A stretch of DNA of 64,000 bases from Prevotella sp. UBA2742 (GCA_002353485.1 DEJS01000010.1:1-64000), one strand, 5' to 3'. Numbered from the stretch's first letter, positions 45,298 to 54,377 are shown. Notes: generated by a model from the letters alone, not told the origin. Translations and numbers: made by a program.

Positions 45298-47028
45298 TTC
45301 TTTGAAGAGGTATTTCCTGTCGCGGAGGATGGCGGGTGTGGCCCATTCCTCGGGGACGAAGCGCCAGTTGTTGTGGGCGCGCGGAGCTACGGTGCCTGCC
45401 TGACGGATGCGGTCGGTGAGGTAGTGACGCTGGTCGAGGTCGCTCATGTAGACGATGCGCGAGGGAATGGAGTCGAAGGGTATGCCTGCACCGCGTACAA
45501 GGAGCTCGCCGCCGCCGTTGCCTCGGTAGCTGTTCATGACGACGCGGTACCACTGGTCGAGGTGGAAGGGACGGCCGTCGGTGAACTGGAGGATGCGTAC
45601 CTTATGGCCGTTGGGGCGGGTGACGTCGACTTCGTAGTCGATGCCCATGGCGGAGTCGAAGTTAAAGGTGAGGTTGCGGAAACCGAGCCGCTGCTGGTCG
45701 CTCTGCTCGTTGTCGTTGAGCAGGAGGATGTGGTCGTCGGGCGACTGCATGGTGTTGACCCACTGGTCGTAGGAGAACTCGAGGTGGCCGAGGATTTCGC
45801 GGCCTGTCATGCGGAGGACGTATATCTTGTTCTCGTAGCGGTAGAGCTTGAACATGTCGCTCATGTAGACGGGACCGGCCTGGATGACGGTGTTGAACTG
45901 GAGGGGGGCGTTGAAGGAGACGTCGGCACCGGTGTGCTGGAGCTGCAGCTCGTGGATGTAGTCGATGAAGGGCGAGGGGCCGAAGAAGGCATCGCGCGAC
46001 AGCATGGTGGTCTGGAAGGTGCCTATCTGCTGGTCGACGAAAGCCCGTATGCTGTCTATCTGTGGCTGGAAGTGACGGACGTACTGCTGGTCGATGTCCT
46101 CGGCGGTGATGTCGACAATGGCGCCTTTCTTGTCGATGACTTCTACATGCCGCTGACCACGGGGCTGCTCGGTGATGCTGACCTTGAGGGTGGCCTGGGC
46201 TACGTTGACGGCGTTGTTGGCGGGGTCGAGACAGAGTACGCCATTGATGACGTCGTGGCGTGCGCGGTGGTCATGGCCGAAGAAAATGACGTCGAAGCCA
46301 GGTACTTCCAGGGCTATCCTTCGTGTGGCGTCCTCGTCGTAGTCGGGGGTCTTGATGCCTCCGTCCCAACCGCTGTGGAAGACGCCAATAATGATGTCGG
46401 CCTGCTCTTTCTCGCGGAGTGTCTTCACCCATTTGCGGGCACAGCCCACCATCTCTTCGAAGTACATGCCAGACCAGATGCTCTCGTTCAGCCAGTTGGG
46501 GATGGCCGGAGTGAGCATGCCGAGTACGGCGATGCGCACCCCCTGGCGCTCAAGGATGAGGTAGGGCTCGGTATAGGGCTTGCCGCTTTTGCGGTCGATG
46601 ACGTTGGCACCCAGGATGGGGCAGTGTAGGTCGCGAATCCATTTGTCGTACACCTTATGGCCGGTCTCGATGTCGTGATTGCCAAAGACCTCTGCGTCGT
46701 AGCGGAGGTAGTTGAGTACCTGTGCGGCGATGTTGGGCTCGCTGGTGTTGACGTAGTTGGTGTAATAGCAGGTGGGCTGGCCTTGAAGGATGTCGCCGTT
46801 GTCGAGCAGGATGACATTTTGTCCGTACTGCTGACGCTGTTTCTGAATGTAGGTGCTGACGCGGGCCATGGTGCCGCGCATGGGACGACGCTCGATGAAG
46901 TCGTAGGGGAAGAAGGCTCCGTGGACGTCGGAGGTCTCGATGAAGCGTAATGTTACTGTCTTGGGGGACTTTGCCGTCATGGTAATGGCGCTTGTTAGGA
47001 GCAATAGGGTGATAATAGTCTTTTTCAT
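45295..47028 (-). CDS. periplasmic 5'-nucleotidase/2',3'-cyclic phosphodiesterase family protein
   Basis: This 577-aa protein from ATG 47028 (MKKTIITLLLLTSAITMTAK, a signal peptide) has the calcineurin-like motifs ETSDVHGAFFP, LLDNGDILQGQ and FGNHDIETG, and a C-terminal 5'-nucleotidase domain (SYRGNGGGELLVRG). Family members remove phosphates from nucleotides in the periplasm. The frame extends to 47136, but the promoter -7 box (47040-47033) lies within it, so ATG 47028 is used and the message is expected to be leaderless. It is divergent from the DnaJ gene. Confidence 0.9.
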   Translation of the reverse strand: MKKTIITLLLLTSAITMTAKSPKTVTLRFIETSDVHGAFFPYDFIERRPMRGTMARVSTYIQKQRQQYGQNVILLDNGDILQGQPTCYYTNYVNTSEPNIAAQVLNYLRYDAEVFGNHDIETGHKVYDKWIRDLHCPILGANVIDRKSGKPYTEPYLILERQGVRIAVLGMLTPAIPNWLNESIWSGMYFEEMVGCARKWVKTLREKEQADIIIGVFHSGWDGGIKTPDYDEDATRRIALEVPGFDVIFFGHDHRARHDVINGVLCLDPANNAVNVAQATLKVSITEQPRGQRHVEVIDKKGAIVDITAEDIDQQYVRHFQPQIDSIRAFVDQQIGTFQTTMLSRDAFFGPSPFIDYIHELQLQHTGADVSFNAPLQFNTVIQAGPVYMSDMFKLYRYENKIYVLRMTGREILGHLEFSYDQWVNTMQSPDDHILLLNDNEQSDQQRLGFRNLTFNFDSAMGIDYEVDVTRPNGHKVRILQFTDGRPFHLDQWYRVVMNSYRGNGGGELLVRGAGIPFDSIPSRIVYMSDLDQRHYLTDRIRQAGTVAPRAHNNWRFVPEEWATPAILRDRKYLFKE

Positions 47029-47032
47029 AGTG

Positions 47033-47064
47033 CAAAGGTACGAAAAATATTTGTAACGGCCAAA
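47033..47064 (-). promoter_or_regulatory. promoter of the nucleotidase gene, leaderless
   Basis: Minus-strand TTTG (47064-47061), exactly 20 nt and TACCTTTG (47040-47033) form a perfect promoter. Only 4 nt separate the -7 box from the ATG at 47028, so transcription must start at or just beside the start codon. Confidence 0.7.
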
Positions 47065-47129
47065 GGATTGGTACGCTTTTTGCAGTATGGAGGATGAGAG
47101 CGTAATGTAAATTATTGGAGGACAAAGAT

Positions 47130-47792
47130 ATGGCATTTATTGACTATTATAAGATTTTGGGCGTGGATAAGACGATAGCGCAGAAGGACGTGAAGAAGGC
47201 GTACCTGAAGCGTGCCAAGCAGTTTCATCCGGACCTTCATCCTGACGACCCGAAGGCAAAGGCTAAGTTCCAGGCTTTGCAGGAGGCGTATGACGTGATT
47301 GGCGATGCTGAGAAGCGTGCCAAGTATGACAAATATGGCGAGCAGTGGCAGCAGGCTGAGGCTTTCGAGAAGTCGGGCTATGGCGGCGGATGGAGCGGTG
47401 GCTTCGGTGGCGGCAAGGGCAGCAGCGGCTTTGAGGGCTTTGACTTCTCGCAGTTTACGGGTGGCGGGTTCTCGTCGTTTTTCCAGGACTTGTTTGGCGG
47501 CGGCGGTTTTTCGGGACGTGCCGGCAGGACAGGTCAGACGGCGCCTTCGAGCCAAGCCACGGTGACCATCGACCTCTATACGGCCCTGCTGGGTGGTGAC
47601 ATCATGGTGACGACAGGCAGCGGGGAAAGACTGCGGCTGAAGGTGAAACCCGAGACGCAGCCTGGTACGAAGGTGCGTCTGCGCGGTAAGGGCAGGGGAG
47701 GTGCTGACCTCATCATTACTTATCAGGTGAAGCTGCCTACGGCACTGACGGAACGGCAGAAAGACCTGCTGCGCCAGATGCGTGAGGGGTAA
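47130..47792 (+). CDS. DnaJ-domain co-chaperone (CbpA-like, short)
   Basis: This 220-aa protein starts MAFIDYYKILGVDKTIAQ with a J domain whose HPD motif is in QFHPDLHPDD (about 36-38), then a Gly/Phe-rich linker (about 80-140) and one C-terminal beta domain. There is no CxxCxGxG zinc finger, and the second C-terminal domain and dimerisation part of CbpA/DnaJ are missing (usual 300-380 aa). It would stimulate DnaK. Its start ATG 47130 follows GGAGG by about 10 nt, an unusually good ribosome site for this phylum. Confidence 0.9.
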   Translation: MAFIDYYKILGVDKTIAQKDVKKAYLKRAKQFHPDLHPDDPKAKAKFQALQEAYDVIGDAEKRAKYDKYGEQWQQAEAFEKSGYGGGWSGGFGGGKGSSGFEGFDFSQFTGGGFSSFFQDLFGGGGFSGRAGRTGQTAPSSQATVTIDLYTALLGGDIMVTTGSGERLRLKVKPETQPGTKVRLRGKGRGGADLIITYQVKLPTALTERQKDLLRQMREG

Positions 47793-47810
47793 AGGAACGT
47801 GAGGAGAGGC

Positions 47811-48566
47811 TTAGACGTGGCTCTGGCTGGCGGCGAGGAATGCCTCGGCGCGCTGCAGGTCTTCGGGGGTGTCGATGCCTACGGTCTCGACTTCGGTCAG
47901 TCCCACGCGGATACGGTAGCCGTTCTCCAGCCAGCGTAGCTGTTCCAAGCTCTCGGCCAATTCGAGAGGTGACTGAGGCAGTCGGGTAATCTGACGGAGT
48001 ACCTCGCGGCGGTAGGCGTAGAGTCCCAGGTGCTTGAGATAGGGGAAGTGGGCGAGCCATTCCTTGCTGTCAACACCTCGGACGAAGGGGATGACCGAGC
48101 GCGAAAAGTATAAGGCGAAGCCCTGAAGATCGGTGACAATCTTAGGCGAATTGGGACTGGTGGCAGCCTCTATGCTGTCGAAGCGCTTTCCGAGTGTACC
48201 TATCTGAGTATCAGGGTTGTCAAATAGTTGCATAAGCGTTTCTATCTGTGACCGTTGGATAAAAGGCTCGTCACCTTGTATGTTGATGATGACGTCGGCG
48301 TGCGTGCCGATTTTCTCGGCTGCTTCCTCAATGCGGTCGGTACCGCTTTTATGGTCGGGTCGTGTCATAATGACACGTCCTCCGAACTCTTCTACGGCAG
48401 TGCGTATGCGCTCGTCGTCGGTGGCCACCCAGGCCTCGTCAAGGACGCTGACGGCTTGTTCGTAAACACGCTGAATGACGGTCTTTCCTGCCAGCACGGC
48501 TAATGGCTTGCCTGGAAATCTGGTCGAGGCATACCGGGCGGGGATAATAGCAATGAATTGGTTCAT
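47811..48566 (-). CDS. kdsB: 3-deoxy-manno-octulosonate cytidylyltransferase
   Basis: This 251-aa enzyme has IAIIPARYASTRFPGKPLA at the N-terminus, NIQGDEPFI near 95-103 and LGLYAYRREVL, typical of KdsB. It activates Kdo as CMP-Kdo for lipid A core synthesis. A -7 element (TAACTTTG, 48601-48594) lies 28 nt upstream. It converges on the DnaJ gene. Confidence 0.96.
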   Translation of the reverse strand: MNQFIAIIPARYASTRFPGKPLAVLAGKTVIQRVYEQAVSVLDEAWVATDDERIRTAVEEFGGRVIMTRPDHKSGTDRIEEAAEKIGTHADVIINIQGDEPFIQRSQIETLMQLFDNPDTQIGTLGKRFDSIEAATSPNSPKIVTDLQGFALYFSRSVIPFVRGVDSKEWLAHFPYLKHLGLYAYRREVLRQITRLPQSPLELAESLEQLRWLENGYRIRVGLTEVETVGIDTPEDLQRAEAFLAASQSHV

Positions 48567-48593
48567 GTTTATTAAAATCCTTTATTTTGGCTG

Positions 48594-48601
48594 CAAAGTT
48601 A
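48594..48601 (-). promoter_or_regulatory. -7 element of kdsB
   Basis: Minus-strand TAACTTTG matches TAnnTTTG, 27 nt before ATG 48566. No -33 TTTG was found at usual spacing. Confidence 0.45.
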
Positions 48602-48621
48602 GTGAATATTTTTTAAAACGC

Positions 48622-48652
48622 TTTGCGGTCTCAATTATTTTTTCTACCTTTG
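48622..48652 (+). promoter_or_regulatory. promoter of the MORN-repeat gene
   Basis: TTTG (48622-48625), 19 nt and TACCTTTG (48645-48652) match the consensus; ATG is at 48678. Divergent from kdsB. Confidence 0.65.
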
Positions 48653-48677
48653 TGAGGTTTTTGAAAGATAGACAATC

Positions 48678-49796
48678 ATGAGACGCTATATATTCTTACT
48701 TTTGATACTGATGGCGACGCTGGCTGTGCCGGCGCAAAAGATAACGTTAGGAACGTATAACTTCAAGGACGGCGGTACTTATCAGGGCGAGATGCAGGCA
48801 GGCAAGCCCTACGGCAAGGGTCGTACGGTCTGGGCAGACGGTGATACCTTCGAAGGAGAATATGTGAAGGGCCGGCGCCAAGGGTATGGTGTGTATATGT
48901 TTGCCGACGGCGAGAAGTACGAGGGCGAATGGATGCAGGACCATCAGCATGGCCGCGGAACTTATTTCTATACGAACAATAACAAATACACGGGCCTGTG
49001 GTATCGTGACGACCGCGAGGGTCACGGTGTGATGGACTATTACAACGGCGACCGCTATGACGGTCAGTGGAAGGCGGACAAGCGTCATGGCCGCGGACGC
49101 TATACTTTTAAGGGTGGCGCTTTCTACGACGGAGAATGGAAGGAGGACAAGAAGAACGGCAAGGGACTTTTTGCCTGGGGTGACGGTTCGTCGTACGACG
49201 GTCAGTGGGTGGAAGACCACCAGCACGGGAAGGGCACTTACTGGTATGCCAACGGTGACTTGTATGTAGGGCAGTTTGTCAACGGCCTGCAGCATGGCAA
49301 GGGTATCTATAAGTTTCGTAACGGCGATGTTTACGAGGGCGACTATGTAAGTGGTCAGCGCACGGGCATGGGAGTATTTCGCTATGCCAATGGCGACAAA
49401 TATACCGGTGGCTTTTTGGACGGTGACAAGTCGGGCCAGGGTATGCTGGTATGGCAGCACGGCGACACGTATCAGGGAGAGTGGAAGAAAGACCTGCCTA
49501 ACGGTAAGGGTAAGCTGACGTGCAAGAACGGCGATGTGTTTGAGGGACAGTTCCAGAACGGCAAGATACACGGAGAGGGTATTGCCCGCTATGCTGACGG
49601 CTCGAAGTTCAAAGGCCATTTCCGTCAGGGTAAACGTAATGGTCCTGCCATAGAGGAGGATAAGCAAGGCAACCGCTTTGAGGGTAGCTATGTGGACGAC
49701 CGACGCGACGGTAACTTCATAGAGAAAGACCGCAATGGTAACATTACCGCCCAGGGGACCTACGTTCGCGGGCAGCGCAGAGTGGATAGGAATTAA
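48678..49796 (+). CDS. secreted MORN-repeat protein
   Basis: This 372-aa protein has a signal peptide (MRRYIFLLLILMATLAVPAQ) and about 14 consecutive MORN units of about 23 residues, each with Y/F-x-G-x-W/F/Y-x-x-G/D and a G-x-G-turn (for example YEGEWMQDHQHGRGTYFY). MORN arrays in secreted proteins probably bind surface or glycan partners. It lies before a YhcH-like gene and glgB. The function is unknown; a similar but shorter MORN set is in the GH25 protein at 43082-44464. Confidence 0.88.
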   Translation: MRRYIFLLLILMATLAVPAQKITLGTYNFKDGGTYQGEMQAGKPYGKGRTVWADGDTFEGEYVKGRRQGYGVYMFADGEKYEGEWMQDHQHGRGTYFYTNNNKYTGLWYRDDREGHGVMDYYNGDRYDGQWKADKRHGRGRYTFKGGAFYDGEWKEDKKNGKGLFAWGDGSSYDGQWVEDHQHGKGTYWYANGDLYVGQFVNGLQHGKGIYKFRNGDVYEGDYVSGQRTGMGVFRYANGDKYTGGFLDGDKSGQGMLVWQHGDTYQGEWKKDLPNGKGKLTCKNGDVFEGQFQNGKIHGEGIARYADGSKFKGHFRQGKRNGPAIEEDKQGNRFEGSYVDDRRDGNFIEKDRNGNITAQGTYVRGQRRVDRN

Positions 49797-49824
49797 TGTT
49801 TAACTACTTAAAACAATAAAGATT

Positions 49825-50271
49825 ATGATTATCGACAAACTCGAGAACTTAAAGAACTATGCCTCGGTGAACCCGCTGTTTGGCAAGGTGGTGGAATTTC
49901 TGGAGCAGAACGACCTCAATGCCCTTGAAACGGGTAAGCATGAGATTGTGGGAAAGGACTTGTTTGTGAACATCCAGATGGCCAAGGGCCGTACTCCTGC
50001 TGAAGCTACCATTGAGACGCATAACAGGATGATAGACATCCAGATACCATTGTCTGATACGGAGACGTTTGGCTATACACAGCGTGACCGTCTGCCTGCT
50101 GCCGAGTACAACGACGAGAAAGATATTACGAAGATTCCCGGTCTGGCCGCCGACAGCTATATTACCTGTGAGCCAGGCATGATGGCCATCTTCTTCCCTC
50201 AGGACGGCCATGCCCCCTGTATTGCTGGCGTTCCAGAAATCAAGAAGGCGATATTCAAGGTTAAAGCATAA
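49825..50271 (+). CDS. YhcH/YjgK/YiaL family protein (DUF386)
   Basis: This 148-aa protein has the cupin-like pattern of the YhcH/EbgC family (ALETGKHEIVGKDLFVNIQM, then PAAEYNDEKD and FFPQDGHAPCIA with metal-binding His/Glu). Family members act on sialic acid or sugars, or are accessory to beta-galactosidase, but most are unproven. It lies between the MORN gene and glgB on the same strand; no promoter motif was seen in the 28-nt gap, so it may be read together with them. Confidence 0.9.
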   Translation: MIIDKLENLKNYASVNPLFGKVVEFLEQNDLNALETGKHEIVGKDLFVNIQMAKGRTPAEATIETHNRMIDIQIPLSDTETFGYTQRDRLPAAEYNDEKDITKIPGLAADSYITCEPGMMAIFFPQDGHAPCIAGVPEIKKAIFKVKA

Positions 50272-50306
50272 ATAGTTCACAGTTAATAGTTCATAGCTCA
50301 ATAAGT

Positions 50307-52412
50307 ATGGCAACAACAAAGAAGACAACGACGACGGCAAAGAAGAAGGCTGCTACAGCGAAGAAAGCTCCTTTGAAGAAGGTGGTTAAGAAGGTGGCCG
50401 AGCCGCAACATATAGGACTGGTACAGCACGACTCATGGCTGGAGCCCTTTGAAGGGGCTATCCGCGGTCGTCACGACCACGCCCTGTGGAAGATAGGCCA
50501 GCTGACGCAGAATGGCAAGAAGACGCTATCCGACTTCGCCACAGGTCATCTGTATTTCGGACTGCACAAGCTGACACGTGGCTGGGTGTTCCGTGAGTGG
50601 GCCCCGAATGCCACCGATATCTACCTGATTGGTGACTTCAACAACTGGCAGGAAGACGAGAAGTACCGCTGCAAGCGCATAGAAGGTACTGGCAACTGGG
50701 AACTGAAGCTCTCGGAGAAGGCCCTGAAGCACGGTCAGCTGTACAAGATGAAGGTAAAGTGGAACGGTGGTGAGGGCGAGCGTATTCCCGCCTGGTGCCG
50801 CCGTGTGGTGCAGGACGACCAGACCAAGATATTCTCGGCCCAAGTCTGGAACCCCGAGACTCCGTATGTGTGGAAGAAGAAGAACTTCAAGCCCGATACC
50901 AATCCGCTGCTTATCTACGAATGCCATGTGGGTATGGCCCAGGATGCCGAGAAGGTGGGCACTTATAAGGAGTTTACGGAGAATGTGCTGCCCCGTGTGA
51001 AGAAAGACGGCTATAATGCGATACAGGTGATGGCTATCCAGGAGCATCCGTATTATGGAAGCTTTGGTTACCATGTGTCGAGTTTCTTTGCGCCCAGTAG
51101 TCGCTTCGGTACTCCTGAGGAGCTGAAGGAAATGATAGATACGGCCCACAAGATGGGTATTGCCGTTATCATGGACATCGTGCATAGCCACGCCGTGAAG
51201 AACGAAGTGGAAGGACTGGGCAACCTTTGTGGTGATCCTAACCAGTTCTTCTATCCCGGCGACAGGCACGAGCATCCGGCATGGGACTCGCTATGCTTCG
51301 ACTATGGAAAGGACGACGTGATACACTTCCTGCTTAGCAACTGTAAGTACTGGCTGGAGGAGTTTAAGTTCGATGGCTTCCGCTTTGACGGTGTTACCTC
51401 GATGCTGTACTATAGCCATGGCTTGGGCGAGGCCTTTGGTGGCTATGGTGACTACTTCAACGGACATGAGGACGACAATGCCATTTGCTACCTGACCTTG
51501 GCCAACTGTCTGATTCATGAGGTGAATCCTAAGGCTATTACCATTGCTGAGGAAGTGTCGGGTATGCCTGGTCTGGCAGCTAAGTTTGAGGATGGTGGCT
51601 ATGGCTTCGACTACCGTATGGCTATGAACATTCCTGACTACTGGATAAAGACTATCAAGGAGGTTCGCGACGAGGACATCAACGTCACCAGTATTTTCTG
51701 GGAGGTCAGAAACCGCCGTCCCGACGAGAAGACTATCAGCTACTGCGAGAGCCACGACCAGGCATTGGTGGGTGACAAGACCATTATTTTCCGACTCATT
51801 GATGCAGACATGTACTGGCACTTCAAGAAGGGTGATGAAAATGATATGGTGCACCGCGGTATTGCGCTGCATAAGATGATACGTCTGGTGACTGCAGGTG
51901 CCATCAATGGTGGCTACCTGAACTTCATGGGTAACGAGTTTGGACATCCAGAGTGGATAGACTTCCCGCGTGAGGGTAACGGTTGGAGCTACAAATACGC
52001 CCGCCGTCAGTGGAATCTGGTGGATAACAAGGAGCTGTGTTATCACTGGCTGGGTGACTTTGACCAGAAGATGCTGGAGGTCATCAAGTCGCAGAAGAAG
52101 TTTCAGGATACTCCGGTTACAGAGATATGGCATGACGAGGGGGACAAGGTGCTGTGCTTCATGCGTGGTGACCTGGTGTTTGTCTTCAACTTCTCGCCCG
52201 ACCGCTCGTATACGGACTATGGTTTCCTGGTGCCTACGGGGTCTTATGAGGTGGTACTCAATACCGATGCCAAGGAGTTTGGCGGCAACGGTTTTGCCGA
52301 TGACAGCATGGTGCACAACACCAATTACGACCCGCTGTACGTGCAGGATAAGAAAGAGTGGCTGAAGCTCTATATCCCTGCGCGCTCGGCAGTGGTACTG
52401 AGAAAGCAGTAA
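50307..52412 (+). CDS. glgB: 1,4-alpha-glucan branching enzyme (GH13) with basic N-terminal tail
   Basis: This 701-aa protein has a CBM48 domain (FREWAPNATDIYLIGDFNNW, near 95-115) and a GH13 barrel: DIVHSHAVKN, DGFRFDGVTSML with the nucleophile Asp, ITIAEEVSGMPG with the acid/base Glu, and YCESHDQALVGDK. It makes alpha-1,6 branches in glycogen. The first about 32 residues (MATTKKTTTTAKKK, then Lys/Ala/Thr) form a strongly basic low-complexity tail not usual in GlgB. A terminator follows at 52434-52464. Confidence 0.93.
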   Translation: MATTKKTTTTAKKKAATAKKAPLKKVVKKVAEPQHIGLVQHDSWLEPFEGAIRGRHDHALWKIGQLTQNGKKTLSDFATGHLYFGLHKLTRGWVFREWAPNATDIYLIGDFNNWQEDEKYRCKRIEGTGNWELKLSEKALKHGQLYKMKVKWNGGEGERIPAWCRRVVQDDQTKIFSAQVWNPETPYVWKKKNFKPDTNPLLIYECHVGMAQDAEKVGTYKEFTENVLPRVKKDGYNAIQVMAIQEHPYYGSFGYHVSSFFAPSSRFGTPEELKEMIDTAHKMGIAVIMDIVHSHAVKNEVEGLGNLCGDPNQFFYPGDRHEHPAWDSLCFDYGKDDVIHFLLSNCKYWLEEFKFDGFRFDGVTSMLYYSHGLGEAFGGYGDYFNGHEDDNAICYLTLANCLIHEVNPKAITIAEEVSGMPGLAAKFEDGGYGFDYRMAMNIPDYWIKTIKEVRDEDINVTSIFWEVRNRRPDEKTISYCESHDQALVGDKTIIFRLIDADMYWHFKKGDENDMVHRGIALHKMIRLVTAGAINGGYLNFMGNEFGHPEWIDFPREGNGWSYKYARRQWNLVDNKELCYHWLGDFDQKMLEVIKSQKKFQDTPVTEIWHDEGDKVLCFMRGDLVFVFNFSPDRSYTDYGFLVPTGSYEVVLNTDAKEFGGNGFADDSMVHNTNYDPLYVQDKKEWLKLYIPARSAVVLRKQ

Positions 52413-52433
52413 TCTTTAGGAGATGCTGATACA

Positions 52434-52464
52434 AAAAGAGGGCGTTTTATGGCGTCCTCTTTGT
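52434..52464 (+). terminator. intrinsic terminator after glgB
   Basis: AAAGAGGGCG (52435-52444) pairs with CGTCCTCTTT (one mismatch) around an 8-nt loop and is followed by GTTTTTCG. It starts 22 nt after the glgB stop. Confidence 0.8.
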
Positions 52465-52535
52465 TTTTCGTGCATTTTGTCAGGGGTAAATGGTATTTTT
52501 TTTGCAAATTGTTAGGGGGTTCCAATTAATTTTAT

Positions 52536-52543
52536 TACTTTTG
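52536..52543 (+). promoter_or_regulatory. -7 element of dapA
   Basis: TACTTTTG matches TAnnTTTG; ATG 52576 lies 32 nt on. The -33 region has TTG at 52509-52511 (24 nt away), which is too far for a good match. Confidence 0.45.
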
Positions 52544-52575
52544 CACACAGCAAGTAAGAATTCTTATTAATATTT

Positions 52576-53463
52576 ATGGTACGTAACATCTTCAAAGGAC
52601 TGGGAATAGCACTGGTGACGCCCTTCAAGGAAGACGGCTCAGTGGACTATCAGTCGCTGAAGCGCCTTGTTGAATATCAGTTATCCAATGGTGCCGACTT
52701 CCTGTGTATCTTGGCTACGACAGGGGAGACGCCAACGTTGACTGCCGAGGAGAAGCAGACTATTAAGGAAATGATTGTGAGTCTTGTGCAGGGTCGCATC
52801 CCCATTCTGATGGGTTGTGGCGGCAATAACACCGCTGCCATCGTTGAGGAGCTCAAGACACGTGATTTTCAGGGTATTGACGGCATACTGAGTGTATGCC
52901 CTTATTACAACAAGCCTTCTCAGGAAGGCCTGTATCAGCACTTCAAGGCTATAGCCAATGCTACTTCGCTGCCAGTGGTGCTTTATAATGTTCCCGGGCG
53001 AACGGGTGTCAACATGACGGCAGCTACCACGGTGCGTCTTGCCAACGACTGTGAGAACATCATAGCCATCAAGGAAGCCTCAGGGAATCTGGAACAGGTG
53101 GATGAGATAATCAAGAACAAGCCTAATAAGTTTGATGTCATTTCCGGTGACGATTCGCTGACGTTTCCCATGGTCAGCTGTGGCGCTGTGGGAGTCATCA
53201 GTGTTATAGGCAATGCGTTGCCCAAGGAGTTTTCAAAGATGATTCGTCTGCAGATGAAGGGCGAGTACGAACCTGCCCGTAAGATACATCATCGTTTCAT
53301 AGACCTTTTCTCGTTGCTTTTCGTAGATGGCAATCCTGCTGGTGTGAAGGCCATGTTGAGCGAGATGGGCTTTATAGAGAATGTACTGCGCCTGCCCCTG
53401 GTGCCTATGCGCATTAAGAATATGCAGCGCATGAGCGAGATACTGAAAGAACTGAAGATTTGA
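52576..53463 (+). CDS. dapA: 4-hydroxy-tetrahydrodipicolinate synthase
   Basis: This 295-aa TIM-barrel aldolase has ALVTPFKEDGSVDY near 14-27, TTGETPTL near 47-54, the catalytic Tyr in VVLYNVPGRTG and the Schiff-base Lys in IAIKEASGNL. It joins pyruvate and aspartate semialdehyde in lysine and diaminopimelate synthesis. The stop TGA overlaps the ATG of the AraC-type gene (TGATG), so the two are co-translated, which is an unexpected pairing. Confidence 0.95.
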   Translation: MVRNIFKGLGIALVTPFKEDGSVDYQSLKRLVEYQLSNGADFLCILATTGETPTLTAEEKQTIKEMIVSLVQGRIPILMGCGGNNTAAIVEELKTRDFQGIDGILSVCPYYNKPSQEGLYQHFKAIANATSLPVVLYNVPGRTGVNMTAATTVRLANDCENIIAIKEASGNLEQVDEIIKNKPNKFDVISGDDSLTFPMVSCGAVGVISVIGNALPKEFSKMIRLQMKGEYEPARKIHHRFIDLFSLLFVDGNPAGVKAMLSEMGFIENVLRLPLVPMRIKNMQRMSEILKELKI

Positions 53464-54347
53464 TGGATGAGCCGAGAGTCATACACGAGATTACGCCCCT
53501 GATGGGTAAGGACGCCCTCTATATTGCAGACCGCAGGAAGAAGGAGTTTACTTATCCCATTCATAACCATGAGGTGTTTGAGCTTAACTTTGTTGAGCAT
53601 GCAGCAGGTGTGCGTCGTATCGTGGGTGACTCTAACGAGGTGATAGGTGAGTATGACCTTGTGCTGCTTACCTCGCCAGACTTGGAGCATGTATGGGAAC
53701 AGAACACATGTACCAATGACGATATCCGCGAGGTGACGGTACAGTTTTTTCTTGACCTCAGTGAAGACGGCTTCCTGTCGCGTAATCCTTTCCACTCTAT
53801 GCGTAAGATGTTGCTGGAGGCGCGTAAGGGCCTGGCATTCCCGATGGACGACATCATGCGGGTTTACCACCTGATTGACACACTGAGCACGATTAAGGAT
53901 GGCTTCTATGCTGTGACCCAGTTTATGACCATTCTCCACGAACTGTCAAAGAGCGACCAGGCTCGTGCGCTGGCTACTTCGAGCTTTGCCAAGGTAGAGG
54001 CAGACAGTGACTCTCGTCGGGTGCTGAAGGTGAAGAACTTCATAGCCAAGAACTATATGGACGAGATACGACTGTCCACGCTGGCCGAGATAGCGGGAAT
54101 GAGCCCCTCGGCTTTTAGCCGCTTCTTTAAGTTACATACGGGACGTAATCTCTCTGAGTACATCATAGAGCAGCGGCTTGGCTATGCCAGCAGGATGTTG
54201 GTTGACACATCGAAGAGTGTGGCAGAGATAAGCTTTCAGAGTGGATTTAACAACTTGAGCAACTTCAACCGTATCTTCCGCAAACGTAAGGGGTGCTCGC
54301 CCTCGGAGTTCAGGGAGAACTATCATAAGACCAGGATTATCGTCTGA
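53463..54347 (+). CDS. AraC family transcriptional regulator
   Basis: This 294-aa protein has a cupin-like N-terminal domain (FTYPIHNHEVFELNFVEHA near 33-51) and a C-terminal double helix-turn-helix (LSTLAEIAGMSPSAFSRFFK, then ISFQSGFNNLSNFNRIFRKR). The ATG is at 53463, inside the dapA stop; a TTG at 53460 is not needed. It probably senses a small ligand and binds DNA. It is followed by the RsbU-like gene after 30 nt, so it may regulate, or be made with, the partner-switching operon. Confidence 0.92.
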   Translation: MDEPRVIHEITPLMGKDALYIADRRKKEFTYPIHNHEVFELNFVEHAAGVRRIVGDSNEVIGEYDLVLLTSPDLEHVWEQNTCTNDDIREVTVQFFLDLSEDGFLSRNPFHSMRKMLLEARKGLAFPMDDIMRVYHLIDTLSTIKDGFYAVTQFMTILHELSKSDQARALATSSFAKVEADSDSRRVLKVKNFIAKNYMDEIRLSTLAEIAGMSPSAFSRFFKLHTGRNLSEYIIEQRLGYASRMLVDTSKSVAEISFQSGFNNLSNFNRIFRKRKGCSPSEFRENYHKTRIIV

Positions 54348-54377
54348 CGAGCCATCCTTTCCTAAATAGAAACGACC

